From: a virus
Length of the DNA: 64,000 nt
IMG/VR virus record: IMGVR_UViG_3300027777_000034
Coordinates: 1-64,000 of that record
Strand: one strand, 5' to 3'
Below are positions 31,099-39,972 of the stretch, piece after piece. Both the position numbers and the translations under genes were made by a program. Under the pieces are notes generated by a model. It saw only the letters and a program-made list of their open reading frames with translations. It was not told where the DNA came from and did no database searches. How positions within the stretch are numbered: the first letter of the stretch is position 1; every line of letters begins with the position of its first letter.

Positions 31099-31383
31099 CT
31101 ATAAGTAATCTGCTGTTATATCGGAAAAAAACCAAACAACAGTTTTTTCAATAAATCCTTTAGAATTAAAATCATTTACATTTTTACCAATAATTGATAG
31201 CAATGAAATAAATTCAGATTCTGATATAATACCATTTAAATAAGATTTTCTTGTTATTTTTAACAGTAAATCAAAAGTTTCATTTGAACAAATGTCGTTT
31301 TTTGATATAGAATTAAGTATTGTTATTGAGTTTGAAAGTTTTTTTGTTAACTTTTTACAAGCATAGTCTATTCTGTTTTTCAA
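31099..31383 (-). CDS. Hypothetical helical protein, 94 aa
   Basis: Helical, Lys/Ser/Asn-rich, on the reverse strand beside the RNA candidate, overlapping none of the chosen + genes. Function not recognised. Confidence 0.55.
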   Translation of the reverse strand: MKNRIDYACKKLTKKLSNSITILNSISKNDICSNETFDLLLKITRKSYLNGIISESEFISLLSIIGKNVNDFNSKGFIEKTVVWFFSDITADYL

Positions 31384-31406
31384 AATTATTTTCCTTGAGG
31401 TTTATA

Positions 31407-31910
31407 ATGGCTAAAAAGAAAAAACAAATTTCAAGTGAAATAAAACTTCTTTTAAAAAAGAACTTAAGATCTATAGTAGAAATAGAAAAGAAAAATTGCA
31501 CTATAGAAGATCCAGATTTTGGCGAAATGGTTTCAAAAAAAGCTTGGAATTCATCTAATTTTATTGATTTTGTTAAAAAAAAGAACACATATAGCTACAC
31601 AATAAGCGAAGGTTCATTAATTGTTGGATTTTTGCTTTTTGAAGTTAAAGAAAATGAATTATTGATTGAAAGAATATGTGTAGACAAAGATTTTAGAAGA
31701 TCAGGATTTGGAAAAGAATTTTTAGATTTTATAAACATTAAAAAATATAGAAATAAAATTATTTTTTATTGTAAAGAAAACGATGTTGCCACTATTAAAT
31801 TTTTTAAAAAAAATGACTTTACAGCTAATTTAGAAAAAAATTATTTTGGAATTGATGATGATGCTATTAAGTTTACAAAGGAGATTTTTTATGAAGAAAA
31901 CAAAAGGTAA
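31407..31910 (+). CDS. GNAT-family N-acetyltransferase
   Basis: A 167-aa GNAT protein. The acetyl-CoA binding loop is seen in IERICVDKDFRRSGFGKEFLDF (motif A, R/Q-x-x-G-x-G/A), followed by the typical beta/helix end with CKENDVATIKFFKKNDF. Start chosen at MAKKK; the longer frame from 31320 has no ribosome site. Similar to RimI-type acetyltransferases; the target is unknown. Confidence 0.75.
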   Translation: MAKKKKQISSEIKLLLKKNLRSIVEIEKKNCTIEDPDFGEMVSKKAWNSSNFIDFVKKKNTYSYTISEGSLIVGFLLFEVKENELLIERICVDKDFRRSGFGKEFLDFINIKKYRNKIIFYCKENDVATIKFFKKNDFTANLEKNYFGIDDDAIKFTKEIFYEENKR

Positions 31911-32070
31911 AATACTTGTAAACTGTTTAGGTTGGTGTAATAAACAATTTTTAAGTTATGATCCAGCAACAAATAGGGTTTGTAAAAAATGCAAAGAAAA
32001 AATAAACAATAAAAAAAATGAAATGGGAAAAAATTATTTTTCTGAAAAAAGAGTAGAGGAAAATGAATAA
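31891..32070 (+). CDS. Small zinc-finger protein, 59 aa
   Basis: Starts behind AAAGGAG inside the GNAT gene. CLGWC and CKKC pairs make a probable zinc site, followed by a Lys/Asn/Glu-rich tail. Overlaps the next gene by 8 nt. Confidence 0.65.
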   Translation: MKKTKGKILVNCLGWCNKQFLSYDPATNRVCKKCKEKINNKKNEMGKNYFSEKRVEENE

Positions 32071-33112
32071 ACCAAAAGTTGCACTTATAACACCATCATT
32101 AAGCATGGGTGGTGCTGAAAGATGGATAGTTACACTTGCAAAATTTTTTAATAGATTAGATCCTTATTTAATTTTAAATTTAAGTGGTTACAGTGATTCA
32201 ATTTTGCTTGAAGATATTCCAAAAACAACAAAAGTTTTATCAAATTTTTATTCAAATGAAAGAAGCATTATAAACGCTTTAAGTGATGCAGATGCAGTTG
32301 TTTCTTGGTGTTTTAATTTAAATATTAGTTTAAAAAATGAATTAAATTGTCCAACAATAGATGTTTCACATAGTGATCCATCATGGAAAAATCATTCATT
32401 ATTAATAAAAGAATCGTGTAAAAAATCAAAATATCATGTTGGAGTAAGTAAAGTAGCTGCATCAGCATTTAAAGAAAATAATTCGACTGTAATATACAAT
32501 GGTATAGATACAGAAAGACTTAATCAATTTAAAGGAAGAATCAAACAAAGAGAAGAATGGGGTTGTGAAAATAAAAAAGTTGTTATTTTTTTAAGTAGAT
32601 TATCAGAAGAAAAAAATCCAAAAATTATTTTAGAATGCTCAGAACTTTTTGATGAAAGCTGGAAGTTTTTATTTGTTAATATTGGTTTATTAAAAAAAGA
32701 ATTTAACACAATAAATAAACCCAATATAAAAATTATTGAAAAAACTAAAAATATTGGAGATTATTATTCTGGTGCAGATGTAGTTGTTCTTCCTTCAGAT
32801 ATAGAAGGTATGCCATTAGTTTTATTGGAATCTTGGTTTTGTGGTATTCCTGTTGTAACAACTAATTATAATTCTTATTTAGAATTAACTAACACTCATG
32901 GAGAATTAGCGTTATCAACAAATATAAGACCAACAGCAATTGAATTTGCAAATAAAATACAACAAGCTTTTTATGAAGGAAGAAATTCTAATAAAGTTGT
33001 TTTAGCAAAAAAAATTGTTGAAAATAATTACACATATCAAACAATGATTAAAAATTGGGAAGATTATATATTTTTAAAAATAAAAGAACATAATGAGAAC
33101 ATTAATGCTTAA
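32063..33112 (+). CDS. Glycosyltransferase family 4 (GT-B)
   Basis: A 349-aa GT-B enzyme: N-terminal SLSMGGAERWI, YNGIDTERLNQF, a linker VVIFLSRLSEEKNP, and C-terminal DVVVLPSDIEGMPLVLLESW with E-x7-E spacing (family GT4, retaining). Transfers sugar from an NDP-donor to a surface or virion glycan. Confidence 0.85.
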   Translation: MNKPKVALITPSLSMGGAERWIVTLAKFFNRLDPYLILNLSGYSDSILLEDIPKTTKVLSNFYSNERSIINALSDADAVVSWCFNLNISLKNELNCPTIDVSHSDPSWKNHSLLIKESCKKSKYHVGVSKVAASAFKENNSTVIYNGIDTERLNQFKGRIKQREEWGCENKKVVIFLSRLSEEKNPKIILECSELFDESWKFLFVNIGLLKKEFNTINKPNIKIIEKTKNIGDYYSGADVVVLPSDIEGMPLVLLESWFCGIPVVTTNYNSYLELTNTHGELALSTNIRPTAIEFANKIQQAFYEGRNSNKVVLAKKIVENNYTYQTMIKNWEDYIFLKIKEHNENINA

Positions 33113-33821
33113 GTATTTTTTTGGTTTTTTTGGTTCTGATCGTTCTGGTAAATGGTGGACTGTTCGTTGCGAACACATTAAAGATAATCCATCGTGTATA
33201 GGTTGTGGTACAAAAAAAGATGTTCAAGTTCATCATATAATACCAGTTAGTGTTGATGCATCTAAAGAGTTATGTAGAAACAACCTATGTACTCTTTGCA
33301 AATATTGTCATTTTGTTTTTGGGCATTTGCACAATTATAAAAATTACAATCCAGAAGTAATTAGGGATTGCCAAGAGCATTACAAAAGAGTAAAACAATT
33401 TAGAGTTAAGACTTTTCAAAGACCTATTTCTTTATGGAGGACTATTATGGCTAAGTTTTTTGGTTCTATTGCTTTGGTTTTTTTAGGTTTTTCAATTTAT
33501 GTTAGTCATATGTATGTGGTAGAGACTAATAAAAATATAACAGTTAAAGAACTTTTTTATGCTGAAAACAGGCTCTTAAAGGATGAGATTTATGCAGAGA
33601 GAAACAAACCAACTTATGAAAATGGCTATAGAGATGCTATTTTAAGGGCTGGTTCACCAACTGGCTCTGGCTCATACCGTGATGGTTGGGAGGCTTGTGC
33701 GAAGCTTTATGCTGATGGTTCATGGACAAGCGGTTATCATACAGCACTAGAACAATTTGGTTGGAAGAATGAATCAACAGCATTCAAAAATTCAAACCCT
33801 CAAGCTGTTTCTATGAAATAA
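33093..33821 (+). CDS. HNH nuclease domain in frame with a membrane protein
   Basis: A 242-aa frame. Residues 35-80 form an HNH domain (CIGCG, VHHIIPV, CTLCKYCHF); residues 119-140 form a transmembrane segment after MAKFFGS; the C-terminal 100 residues hold GYRDAIL, GWEACAKL and GYHTALEQ repeats. GGAGG (33436-33440) precedes an in-frame ATG at 33447, so the membrane part may also be made separately. The upstream start may be 33093 or 33105. This may be an HNH domain inserted into, or fused with, a phage membrane gene. Confidence 0.7.
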   Translation: MRTLMLKYFFGFFGSDRSGKWWTVRCEHIKDNPSCIGCGTKKDVQVHHIIPVSVDASKELCRNNLCTLCKYCHFVFGHLHNYKNYNPEVIRDCQEHYKRVKQFRVKTFQRPISLWRTIMAKFFGSIALVFLGFSIYVSHMYVVETNKNITVKELFYAENRLLKDEIYAERNKPTYENGYRDAILRAGSPTGSGSYRDGWEACAKLYADGSWTSGYHTALEQFGWKNESTAFKNSNPQAVSMK

Positions 33822-33834
33822 TCTTTACTATTTT

Positions 33835-33863
33835 ACCCTCATACTGTGTATTAGTATGGGGGT
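33835..33863 (+). promoter_or_regulatory. Hairpin covering the HNH ribosome site
   Basis: ACCCTCATACT (33835-33845) pairs with AGTATGGGGGT (33853-33863) with one G-U, loop GTGTATT. The right arm contains the G-run that acts as ribosome site for the ATG at 33868. No U-tract follows, so this is a translational switch rather than a terminator. Confidence 0.75.
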
Positions 33864-33867
33864 AATT

Positions 33868-34242
33868 ATGAAAAAAAAATCGCACAACAGTAAGGCTTTT
33901 GGTGAAATTTCTGGAAAATATTGGTCTTCTTTAATAAAAAACGCAAAAAAAAGAAGTATAAAAGTAACTGCAACAATAGAAGAAGCTTGGGAAATATTTT
34001 TAAAACAGAATAGAAGATGTTTTTATACTGGTTTAAAAATAACTCATAAAAAGTATTTGAAAAGAATTAATAATAAAGACATATATTCTTTAGGAACGGC
34101 ATCGTTAGACAGAAAAAATAGTGGCCTTAGTTACACTAAACAAAATATACAGTGGGTTCATAAAGATGTTAATTATATGAAAATGAGTTTAAACGAAAAG
34201 TATTTTATAAAACTTTGCAAGCTTATATCTAGGAGATTCTAA
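33868..34242 (+). CDS. HNH-type endonuclease
   Basis: A 124-aa small HNH or HNH-like nuclease of the phage family with CFYTGL, ASLDRKNSGLSYTKQNIQWVHKDVNYMK. The Lys-rich N-terminus binds DNA. Its ribosome site is locked in the upstream 11-bp hairpin. An alternative ATG at 33856 lies inside the hairpin. Free-standing, likely a homing nuclease. Confidence 0.8.
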   Translation: MKKKSHNSKAFGEISGKYWSSLIKNAKKRSIKVTATIEEAWEIFLKQNRRCFYTGLKITHKKYLKRINNKDIYSLGTASLDRKNSGLSYTKQNIQWVHKDVNYMKMSLNEKYFIKLCKLISRRF

Positions 34243-34727
34243 TGCCTTTAAAAAATTGTTCTGAAAATGGTAAAGATGGTTGGAAATGGGGCGATCAAGG
34301 TAAGTGTTATCTTGGAAAAAATGCTAAAAAACAAGCCATTAGACAAGGAATATCTATTGAAGGTCCAGAAAAATTTGCTAAATTAATGAAATCTCAATCG
34401 CATGAAGATCTTTATATGCAGCTTTCAAATGATGAAAAAGAATTAGCCAATTCACTTATTTCATTATCGCAAAAGGTTGGTCCGCTTGATAAAGCCGATG
34501 GCATTTGGATTGGTTATGAAAATGCAGAGAATAATTCTGTAAAAAACATTGGTGTAAAGTGTGGCAATTGTGCATTGCACAAATCAGAAAATGCATGTGC
34601 AATTATTGATCAACAAATAGAAATGGATGGCGTTTGCAGATTTGCAGTAATACCAGATGGCTATGTTAATGCTATTCAAATAGAAAAGGACATAGAAGAA
34701 TACTTTAATGAAAATAATAATAAATAG
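34242..34727 (+). CDS. Phage Cys-motif protein, 161 aa
   Basis: N-terminus NCSENGKDGWKWGDQGKCY resembles a short domain seen in phage head/prohead-associated proteins. The C-terminus has CGNCALH, C, and CRFAVIPDGY, possibly a metal- or Fe-S-binding site. TAATG coupling with the HNH gene, and it overlaps the deformylase gene by 20 nt. Function not set. Confidence 0.65.
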   Translation: MPLKNCSENGKDGWKWGDQGKCYLGKNAKKQAIRQGISIEGPEKFAKLMKSQSHEDLYMQLSNDEKELANSLISLSQKVGPLDKADGIWIGYENAENNSVKNIGVKCGNCALHKSENACAIIDQQIEMDGVCRFAVIPDGYVNAIQIEKDIEEYFNENNNK

Positions 34728-35193
34728 CCCTGTTTTAAAAACAAAGTGTAAAGAAGTAGATCTAAAAAAAGGAAAGACTATTGCCAAAAGAATGTGGCAA
34801 TTTTTGAACCTTTACAATAAAAAGAACGAAGTAAAAGCTGTTGGTTTAGCAGCAAATCAATTTGGAATAGATGCTTCAGTTGCCATAGTTCTTAAAAATA
34901 ATAAACCATTTATTTTAATAAATCCTAAAATAATAAACTTTTCTCAAATAAAAATTTGTAAAAAGGAAGGGTGTTTAAGTTTTCCAGATGAGCAACTTGA
35001 TGTTTATAGGCATATGTGGATTGAAGTTGTATGTTTAAATCATCCTGATCTTATTTTCTTTGGAAGTAGACCAGAAGAAAGCAATGATAATTTTTTAGAA
35101 AGCTGTATTGCTCAACATGAAATAGCACACTTAAACGGTTTGACTTTTCATGATTTTCAATGGAATAATTCAATAACACCTAACGATTGGTAA
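34708..35193 (+). CDS. def: Peptide deformylase
   Basis: A 161-aa enzyme with all three motifs: GLAANQ (46-51), EGCLS (87-91, metal Cys89) and HEIAH (137-141, metal His137/141 and catalytic Glu138). It removes formyl groups from nascent proteins. Phage deformylases are known in marine phages; here it may speed maturation of phage proteins. Confidence 0.9.
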   Translation: MKIIINSPVLKTKCKEVDLKKGKTIAKRMWQFLNLYNKKNEVKAVGLAANQFGIDASVAIVLKNNKPFILINPKIINFSQIKICKKEGCLSFPDEQLDVYRHMWIEVVCLNHPDLIFFGSRPEESNDNFLESCIAQHEIAHLNGLTFHDFQWNNSITPNDW

Positions 35194-35194
35194 A

Positions 35195-35464
35195 ATGAAA
35201 AACCACTATACAAAAGTAAAAAACGCTGTAGATTTTAAAATATACAATGAGCTTGAGAGTTTTGTTTATAACTCTTTAGTTGAAGATGAGTTAACATCTG
35301 AAGAAAATTTGCGTTCTTTAATTGTTTCTCAGGTAAAAAGAGAACATGGTAGCCTTATTTATTCCAGTATAGAAATAGAAGATACTATAAAAAATCTAAT
35401 TATTAGAAAAATTATTAAAGAAGCAATTGGTATAAAGTTGTCCAAGTTTATTTATAGTCAATAG
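35195..35464 (+). CDS. Hypothetical protein, 89 aa
   Basis: Helical, charged. Starts directly after the deformylase gene. Function not recognised. Confidence 0.65.
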   Translation: MKNHYTKVKNAVDFKIYNELESFVYNSLVEDELTSEENLRSLIVSQVKREHGSLIYSSIEIEDTIKNLIIRKIIKEAIGIKLSKFIYSQ

Positions 35465-35480
35465 TTAGGGGTATTTATAC

Positions 35481-35514
35481 ATGGGCTTTATCCTTTTTAA
35501 AGGAGGTATCCCAT
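35481..35514 (+). promoter_or_regulatory. Leader hairpin over ribosome site and start codon
   Basis: ATGGG (35481-35485) pairs with CCCAT (35510-35514), which includes the AT of the start codon; inside it CCTTT (35492-35496) pairs with AAAGG (35499-35503), part of AAAGGAGG. Both translation signals can thus be covered. Confidence 0.6.
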
Positions 35515-35686
35515 GCAAACTTATTTTGAAGTTTGGGCAACAGAGCCTAATGGCAAAACAAGAATAAAAATAGCAGAGTACGAAGAAATTTATTGGCAAA
35601 GAGCAGAAAAAAAAGCTTTATCATTAGAAATGCAAGGATATACTAAGATAGTTGTTTTTGAAAAGATGAGGACCACAAACAAATAA
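35513..35686 (+). CDS. Hypothetical protein, 57 aa
   Basis: AAAGGAGG precedes the ATG. Compact alpha/beta layout: strand (YFEVWATEPNGKTRIKIAE), helix (RAEKKALSLEM), strand (TKIVVFEKM). Function not recognised. Confidence 0.7.
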   Translation: MQTYFEVWATEPNGKTRIKIAEYEEIYWQRAEKKALSLEMQGYTKIVVFEKMRTTNK

Positions 35687-35711
35687 ATTTTATTTGCATA
35701 AGGAGGATATT

Positions 35712-36776
35712 ATGGACATAAATCTCAGTTGCCCAATAAATCAACTTGGTTATGGTGTTGTTGGTTTAAACATTTTTTTAAATTTACAAAAAAATCACAA
35801 TGTGGCACTATGGCCGATTGGGCCAGTAGATTGCGAAGAATCGAAACATGATGCGTTAAGAGCATCTATTGAAAAAACAAAAACATTTAATTACACAGCA
35901 CCAAGTTTAAAAATATGGCATCAGTTTGATATGGCATCTCATGTTGGAAACGGAAAAAAATTTGGTTTAACTTTTTTTGAAACAAATAAAATAAAAGAAA
36001 ATGAAGTTCATCATTTAAAATTTTTAGAAAAAGTGTTTGTTACATCTTCTTGGGCAAAAGATGTTCTTATAAATTCTGGTTTGGAAAGTTCAAAAGTTAT
36101 AGTTGTAAAACTTGGTGTAGATAAAATAGTATTTCCAGAATCTAAAATCGATGATAAAAAAACAACCAAAATAGTTTGTGTTGGTAAATGGGAGATAAGA
36201 AAAGGTCATGATCTTATTATAGATATTATAGAAAGAACCTTTGATAAAGATGATGATTTTAAACTTGTGATGTGCTGTTCTAATCCATTTTTATCAGATG
36301 AAGAACAAAATCACTGGATTTCTTTTTTTGAAAAAAGTAAGTATTTTGACAAAATAATTGTTTTAAAAGAAAGATTAAAATCTCAAACAGATGTTAACAG
36401 ATTAATGCATGGTTCTGATGTTGGAATATTCCCATATCGTGCAGAAGCTTGGAATTTAGAACTTTCTGAAATGTTGTCTATGGGTAAACATTGCATTGCT
36501 ACAAACTATTCTGGCCCAACAGAGTTTGCTAATGATGCTGGTGCAATTTTAATTAATCCAGAAGGCATGGAAAATGCTTATGATGGAAAATGGTTTGATG
36601 GTTCAGCAGAATGGGCTAAACTTGGAAAAAAATATGTGGAAGAATTTTCTTCTGCGTTAAGAAGTATTCATGAACAAAAACAAAAAGGCAACTTAAAAAT
36701 AAACTCTAAAGGTATAAGTTATTTTAATGAAAACACTTGGGAAAAATCTTGTGAAACGATAGTGGGTGAATTATGA
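35712..36776 (+). CDS. Glycosyltransferase family 4 (GT-B)
   Basis: A 354-aa GT-B enzyme: GYGVVGLNIFLNLQ near the start, FVTSSWAKDVLINSG, a sugar-nucleotide domain IVCVGKWEIRKGHDL, and DVGIFPYRAEAWNLELSEMLSMGKHCI with the E-x7-E pattern. The ATG at 35712 follows AAGGAGG; the TTG at 35694 is not used. Confidence 0.85.
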   Translation: MDINLSCPINQLGYGVVGLNIFLNLQKNHNVALWPIGPVDCEESKHDALRASIEKTKTFNYTAPSLKIWHQFDMASHVGNGKKFGLTFFETNKIKENEVHHLKFLEKVFVTSSWAKDVLINSGLESSKVIVVKLGVDKIVFPESKIDDKKTTKIVCVGKWEIRKGHDLIIDIIERTFDKDDDFKLVMCCSNPFLSDEEQNHWISFFEKSKYFDKIIVLKERLKSQTDVNRLMHGSDVGIFPYRAEAWNLELSEMLSMGKHCIATNYSGPTEFANDAGAILINPEGMENAYDGKWFDGSAEWAKLGKKYVEEFSSALRSIHEQKQKGNLKINSKGISYFNENTWEKSCETIVGEL

Positions 36777-37171
36777 ATTTGACAATATCATTTTTAATAT
36801 GCAGAACAGACGAAGGTAAAGAACCATCAATTTTATTTTTAAAAAATGAAAATGGTAATTATGAATTGCCAAGTTTTCAAATGAAAGACGATGAGTATGA
36901 TGTTGATGAATTTGTTGGCAGAACATTTAAATCAATCACTGGTGTTCAAGCTATAGATAAAAAAGGTTTCGGCTGGATTAATTTATTTTTGTCTGGAACC
37001 ATAGTTTCAAATAAAAAATACAGTTTTGTTTATATGTGCAATCTTCCAAATATTGTAAACACAGAAGGTTATGAATCTATTAAAATGAGTTCTATTCTTG
37101 AATCAGAAAATTTTGAAGAAGATTACATATCTCAGGTTATTCACTGTTTTAACAACCTATATATTAGATAA
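36773..37171 (+). CDS. Nudix-like fold protein lacking a clear Nudix box
   Basis: A 132-aa protein whose strand order (SFLICRTDEGKEPSILFLKNENGNYELPSF, then VGRTFKSITG, then YSFVYMCNLP) is like Nudix proteins, but the REx2EExGU residues cannot be seen. It may be an inactive Nudix-like binding protein. ATGA overlap with the GT4 gene. Confidence 0.5.
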   Translation: MNLTISFLICRTDEGKEPSILFLKNENGNYELPSFQMKDDEYDVDEFVGRTFKSITGVQAIDKKGFGWINLFLSGTIVSNKKYSFVYMCNLPNIVNTEGYESIKMSSILESENFEEDYISQVIHCFNNLYIR

Positions 37172-37172
37172 T

Positions 37173-37481
37173 ATGAAAAATATAAAAATAATTTTTGATG
37201 TAAATTCAAGTGATGTTATAACAACTTTTGTATTTCCAGAAATAATAGACAAAGAAGAGAAATCTGTTTTATCTGAAAAAACAGCATCTTTTCTTTCTTC
37301 TTTGCAAACTGGAAATATGATGACATCAATAATACATGGTGTTGTTGAAGGTGGAATTATTTCTGACGATAAAAGTTTATCTGATTTAATAATTAAAAAA
37401 ATGCTTTCTAATTTTTTAGTTACATCAGATGAAAAACCATTGGTTCTTCCAAGTGAAGCATTTGTTTTTAAGGAAAAATAA
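37173..37481 (+). CDS. Hypothetical protein, 102 aa
   Basis: Start one base after the previous stop; the open frame from 37098 overlaps. Mixed strands and helices; TAATG junction with thyX. Function not recognised. Confidence 0.65.
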   Translation: MKNIKIIFDVNSSDVITTFVFPEIIDKEEKSVLSEKTASFLSSLQTGNMMTSIIHGVVEGGIISDDKSLSDLIIKKMLSNFLVTSDEKPLVLPSEAFVFKEK

Positions 37482-38284
37482 TGACAATTGAAGCAAAGAT
37501 AATTTCAGATTCTATATCTATTCATGATAAAAGAATAACTACTATGGTTATTAAATATCCAAGGTTTATACATTCTGAGTTTATGACACATAGAATTTTT
37601 TCCAGAAATGCCAGTAGTAGCCGAGCTATACCAGTTGATAAAATGATTGATGATATTAAAGAAGATATGGCAAAACCAAGCGTTTGGGCAAAAAATCAAA
37701 AGGGAATGTCATCTGGCGAAAGATTAGAACACAATAAAGAAGTAATGTGTAATCATGTTTGGGAAGAAGCAGCAGATTTTGTTATGAAAAAATGTGCATT
37801 ATTAAAAGAACTTGGTGTTCACAAAAGTATAGCCAATAGAATATTAGAGCCATTTTCGCACATAACAACAATTGTTACTTCTACAGAATGGGATAACTTT
37901 TTTAAATTACGGATAAGTCCTGATGCACAACCAGAAATATGTGAATTAGCAACAAAAATGAAATTTGTATTAGATGAATCAATTCCTAAGATTAAAAACT
38001 TTGGTGATTGGCACATTCCATTTGGCGATGCTTATGTAGATGACGGTATACCAATAGAAAAAATGCTTAAAATAAGCGTGGCTCGTTGTGCTAGAGTTAG
38101 CTATCTTAATTTTGAAGGCAAAATAGACAATGAAAAAGATTATGATCTTCACGATAGACTTATGAATGAAGGTCATTGGAGTCCTTTTGAACATTGTGCT
38201 ACTCCTACATCATCTGATATTTACAGTGGAAACTTTTTAGGTTGGTTACAATATAGAAAATTTGCGGATAGAAAGAATGATTAA
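37481..38284 (+). CDS. thyX: Flavin-dependent thymidylate synthase
   Basis: A 267-aa ThyX-type protein: MTHRIFSRNASSSRAIP (residues 35-51) is the phage version of the ThyX motif, and the GHWSPFEHCATP region binds the substrate. It methylates dUMP to dTMP with methylene-THF, FAD and NADPH. Works with NrdJ and the dNMP kinase in DNA precursor supply. Confidence 0.85.
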   Translation: MTIEAKIISDSISIHDKRITTMVIKYPRFIHSEFMTHRIFSRNASSSRAIPVDKMIDDIKEDMAKPSVWAKNQKGMSSGERLEHNKEVMCNHVWEEAADFVMKKCALLKELGVHKSIANRILEPFSHITTIVTSTEWDNFFKLRISPDAQPEICELATKMKFVLDESIPKIKNFGDWHIPFGDAYVDDGIPIEKMLKISVARCARVSYLNFEGKIDNEKDYDLHDRLMNEGHWSPFEHCATPTSSDIYSGNFLGWLQYRKFADRKND

Positions 38285-38849
38285 AAAAATACAATGGTTA
38301 AAATGGGAAGATCCACTTACACCAAATAAAGAAGACATTGACCTTGAAACAAAATCTCACAAAGACAGTTTTAAAGAATTTGATGATTCTGAAGAAAGAC
38401 ATGTTAGATTAGTTGTCGGTCCTTATGGTCTTTTACCATTAAATGAAAATGCTGTAACAGCAAAACTTTATAAGCTTTGGGTTGGTCATTGTAATTTTGA
38501 AATAACTGATACGGTTAAAGAAAAAATAGAATCTGTTGCTGGAGTAGAAGTTTTACGAATATGGACAAGATATAGATTTTGGTTAGGTGTAGCAAATCTT
38601 TTTGATGACTCAGATGTTCAAAGTAATATTGAAAATCTTTTAACTGAAGAAAAAGAATTAAAGAATAAAAATATTGCACTTAAAGCTTTGATAAAAGTTT
38701 TAAAAAATAAATATAAATTTTGGGCAGTTTTTTTAGAAAAGAATGGCGAATTAAAAACTGTTGGCAGTGAAAATATTGAAGATGTAAAAAAAGAAACAGA
38801 ATTGAATAAAAATTTAAACATATTAGCTTGCAGTTGGAAAAATGATTGA
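38277..38849 (+). CDS. Conserved phage hypothetical protein, 190 aa
   Basis: Start at the ATG at 38277, overlapping thyX by 8 nt. Contains VRLVVGPYGLLPLNENAV and WTRYRFWLGVANLF, a combination present in other phage proteins of unknown function; a coiled-coil stretch follows (residues 120-150). Confidence 0.65.
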   Translation: MIKKIQWLKWEDPLTPNKEDIDLETKSHKDSFKEFDDSEERHVRLVVGPYGLLPLNENAVTAKLYKLWVGHCNFEITDTVKEKIESVAGVEVLRIWTRYRFWLGVANLFDDSDVQSNIENLLTEEKELKNKNIALKALIKVLKNKYKFWAVFLEKNGELKTVGSENIEDVKKETELNKNLNILACSWKND

Positions 38850-38888
38850 TATATTATATTTATCCATTACTCAAAAGGAGATTTCGCT

Positions 38889-39149
38889 ATGTCTGATGTT
38901 GTAAAAAGTTTTAATCCTGATCAAGTTGCAAAGTCTGTAGCTATTATTGTGTCTACCTTAAAGTGGGTTTCCACAATTATTCCTGGCGATGCAGATGATA
39001 AAGTAGTTGCTCAAATTGTTAAAATTGCTGAAGAACCTTGGTTTGTTACCGCTTTGACTTTTTTGATCAATAAATTTGAAGGCGATATTAGTAAAATAAA
39101 AGCTGAAGATTTTATCCTCGCTGCTAGAACTGCTCAAGGCAAATATTAA
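38889..39149 (+). CDS. Hypothetical protein, 86 aa
   Basis: AAAGGAG precedes. Two amphipathic helices (SVAIIVSTLKWVSTIIPG, then PWFVTALTFLINKF) could touch a membrane, so a holin-like role is possible; not shown. Confidence 0.6.
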   Translation: MSDVVKSFNPDQVAKSVAIIVSTLKWVSTIIPGDADDKVVAQIVKIAEEPWFVTALTFLINKFEGDISKIKAEDFILAARTAQGKY

Positions 39150-39185
39150 TATTGATTTTTTGTATAAACCATATAGGAAATAAAC

Positions 39186-39965
39186 ATGTTTAATAAATCA
39201 TTGCTTTTTTTATTAGTTTTTTGCAATTTTACTTTTGCAGAAAATTTTGTAATTCCAGAACAAAAAATTGTTGGAGCAGAGGTTCCTATTCCATTGGGTG
39301 AGCTTGTAGATTTGTCTATAAGCCCAATTCAATCTACGCCAAAGTTTTTAGTTTCAACTACATATTCATGGAAAGTTTTTGATGGTTACATAGAAAAAAG
39401 AATTCGCAATTATGAAAATGGTGTTTTCTTTGGTTCTGGTATACAAGCAAAAAAACTTAAGGTTATTGTTTCAATAACTCATTTATATGTAGTTAAAGAC
39501 AATGAAAAACTTTTAGAGGCTGCTACTAGAACTAATTTTATTTCAACAGATGTTTTTATTGGCGAACAAGAGCCTGACACTCCACCAGAGCCAGAGATTG
39601 AACCAGAATTTGGAGAATCAAAGTATCAACTTTCTAAATTTATCTATGAAAATGTTAAGCTTTTAAAAATATCAAAATCAGATAAAGCAAAACAATCTGC
39701 TGCTATTGCAACATCTTTTGATAGTATGGCTGCTGCTATTGCTGCCGGAACAATTTCAACACTTGAAGACATACTAAAAAAGACAGCAGAATCAAATAAA
39801 TTAGCATTAACAAAATCTGGTGGGGATAGAACAAAATGGGAACCATTGTTTACAGAAATACAAGAAAAACTTTTTGACTTGTATAAAACTAATAAGATGC
39901 AAACTAAAGAAGATTTTGCTATTGCGTGGAGAGAAATATCATCTGGACTTAAATTAATAAAATAG
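39186..39965 (+). CDS. Secreted protein with Pro/Glu linker, 259 aa
   Basis: Signal peptide at residues 1-18 (MFNKSLLFLLVFCNFTFA). Mature part: a beta-rich domain (20-125), a Pro/Glu linker (about 128-143) and a helical domain with Ala-rich helices (150-258). Directly upstream of the papain-like peptidase. May be an envelope or host-surface protein. Confidence 0.7.
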   Translation: MFNKSLLFLLVFCNFTFAENFVIPEQKIVGAEVPIPLGELVDLSISPIQSTPKFLVSTTYSWKVFDGYIEKRIRNYENGVFFGSGIQAKKLKVIVSITHLYVVKDNEKLLEAATRTNFISTDVFIGEQEPDTPPEPEIEPEFGESKYQLSKFIYENVKLLKISKSDKAKQSAAIATSFDSMAAAIAAGTISTLEDILKKTAESNKLALTKSGGDRTKWEPLFTEIQEKLFDLYKTNKMQTKEDFAIAWREISSGLKLIK

Positions 39966-39972
39966 GTGAAAC

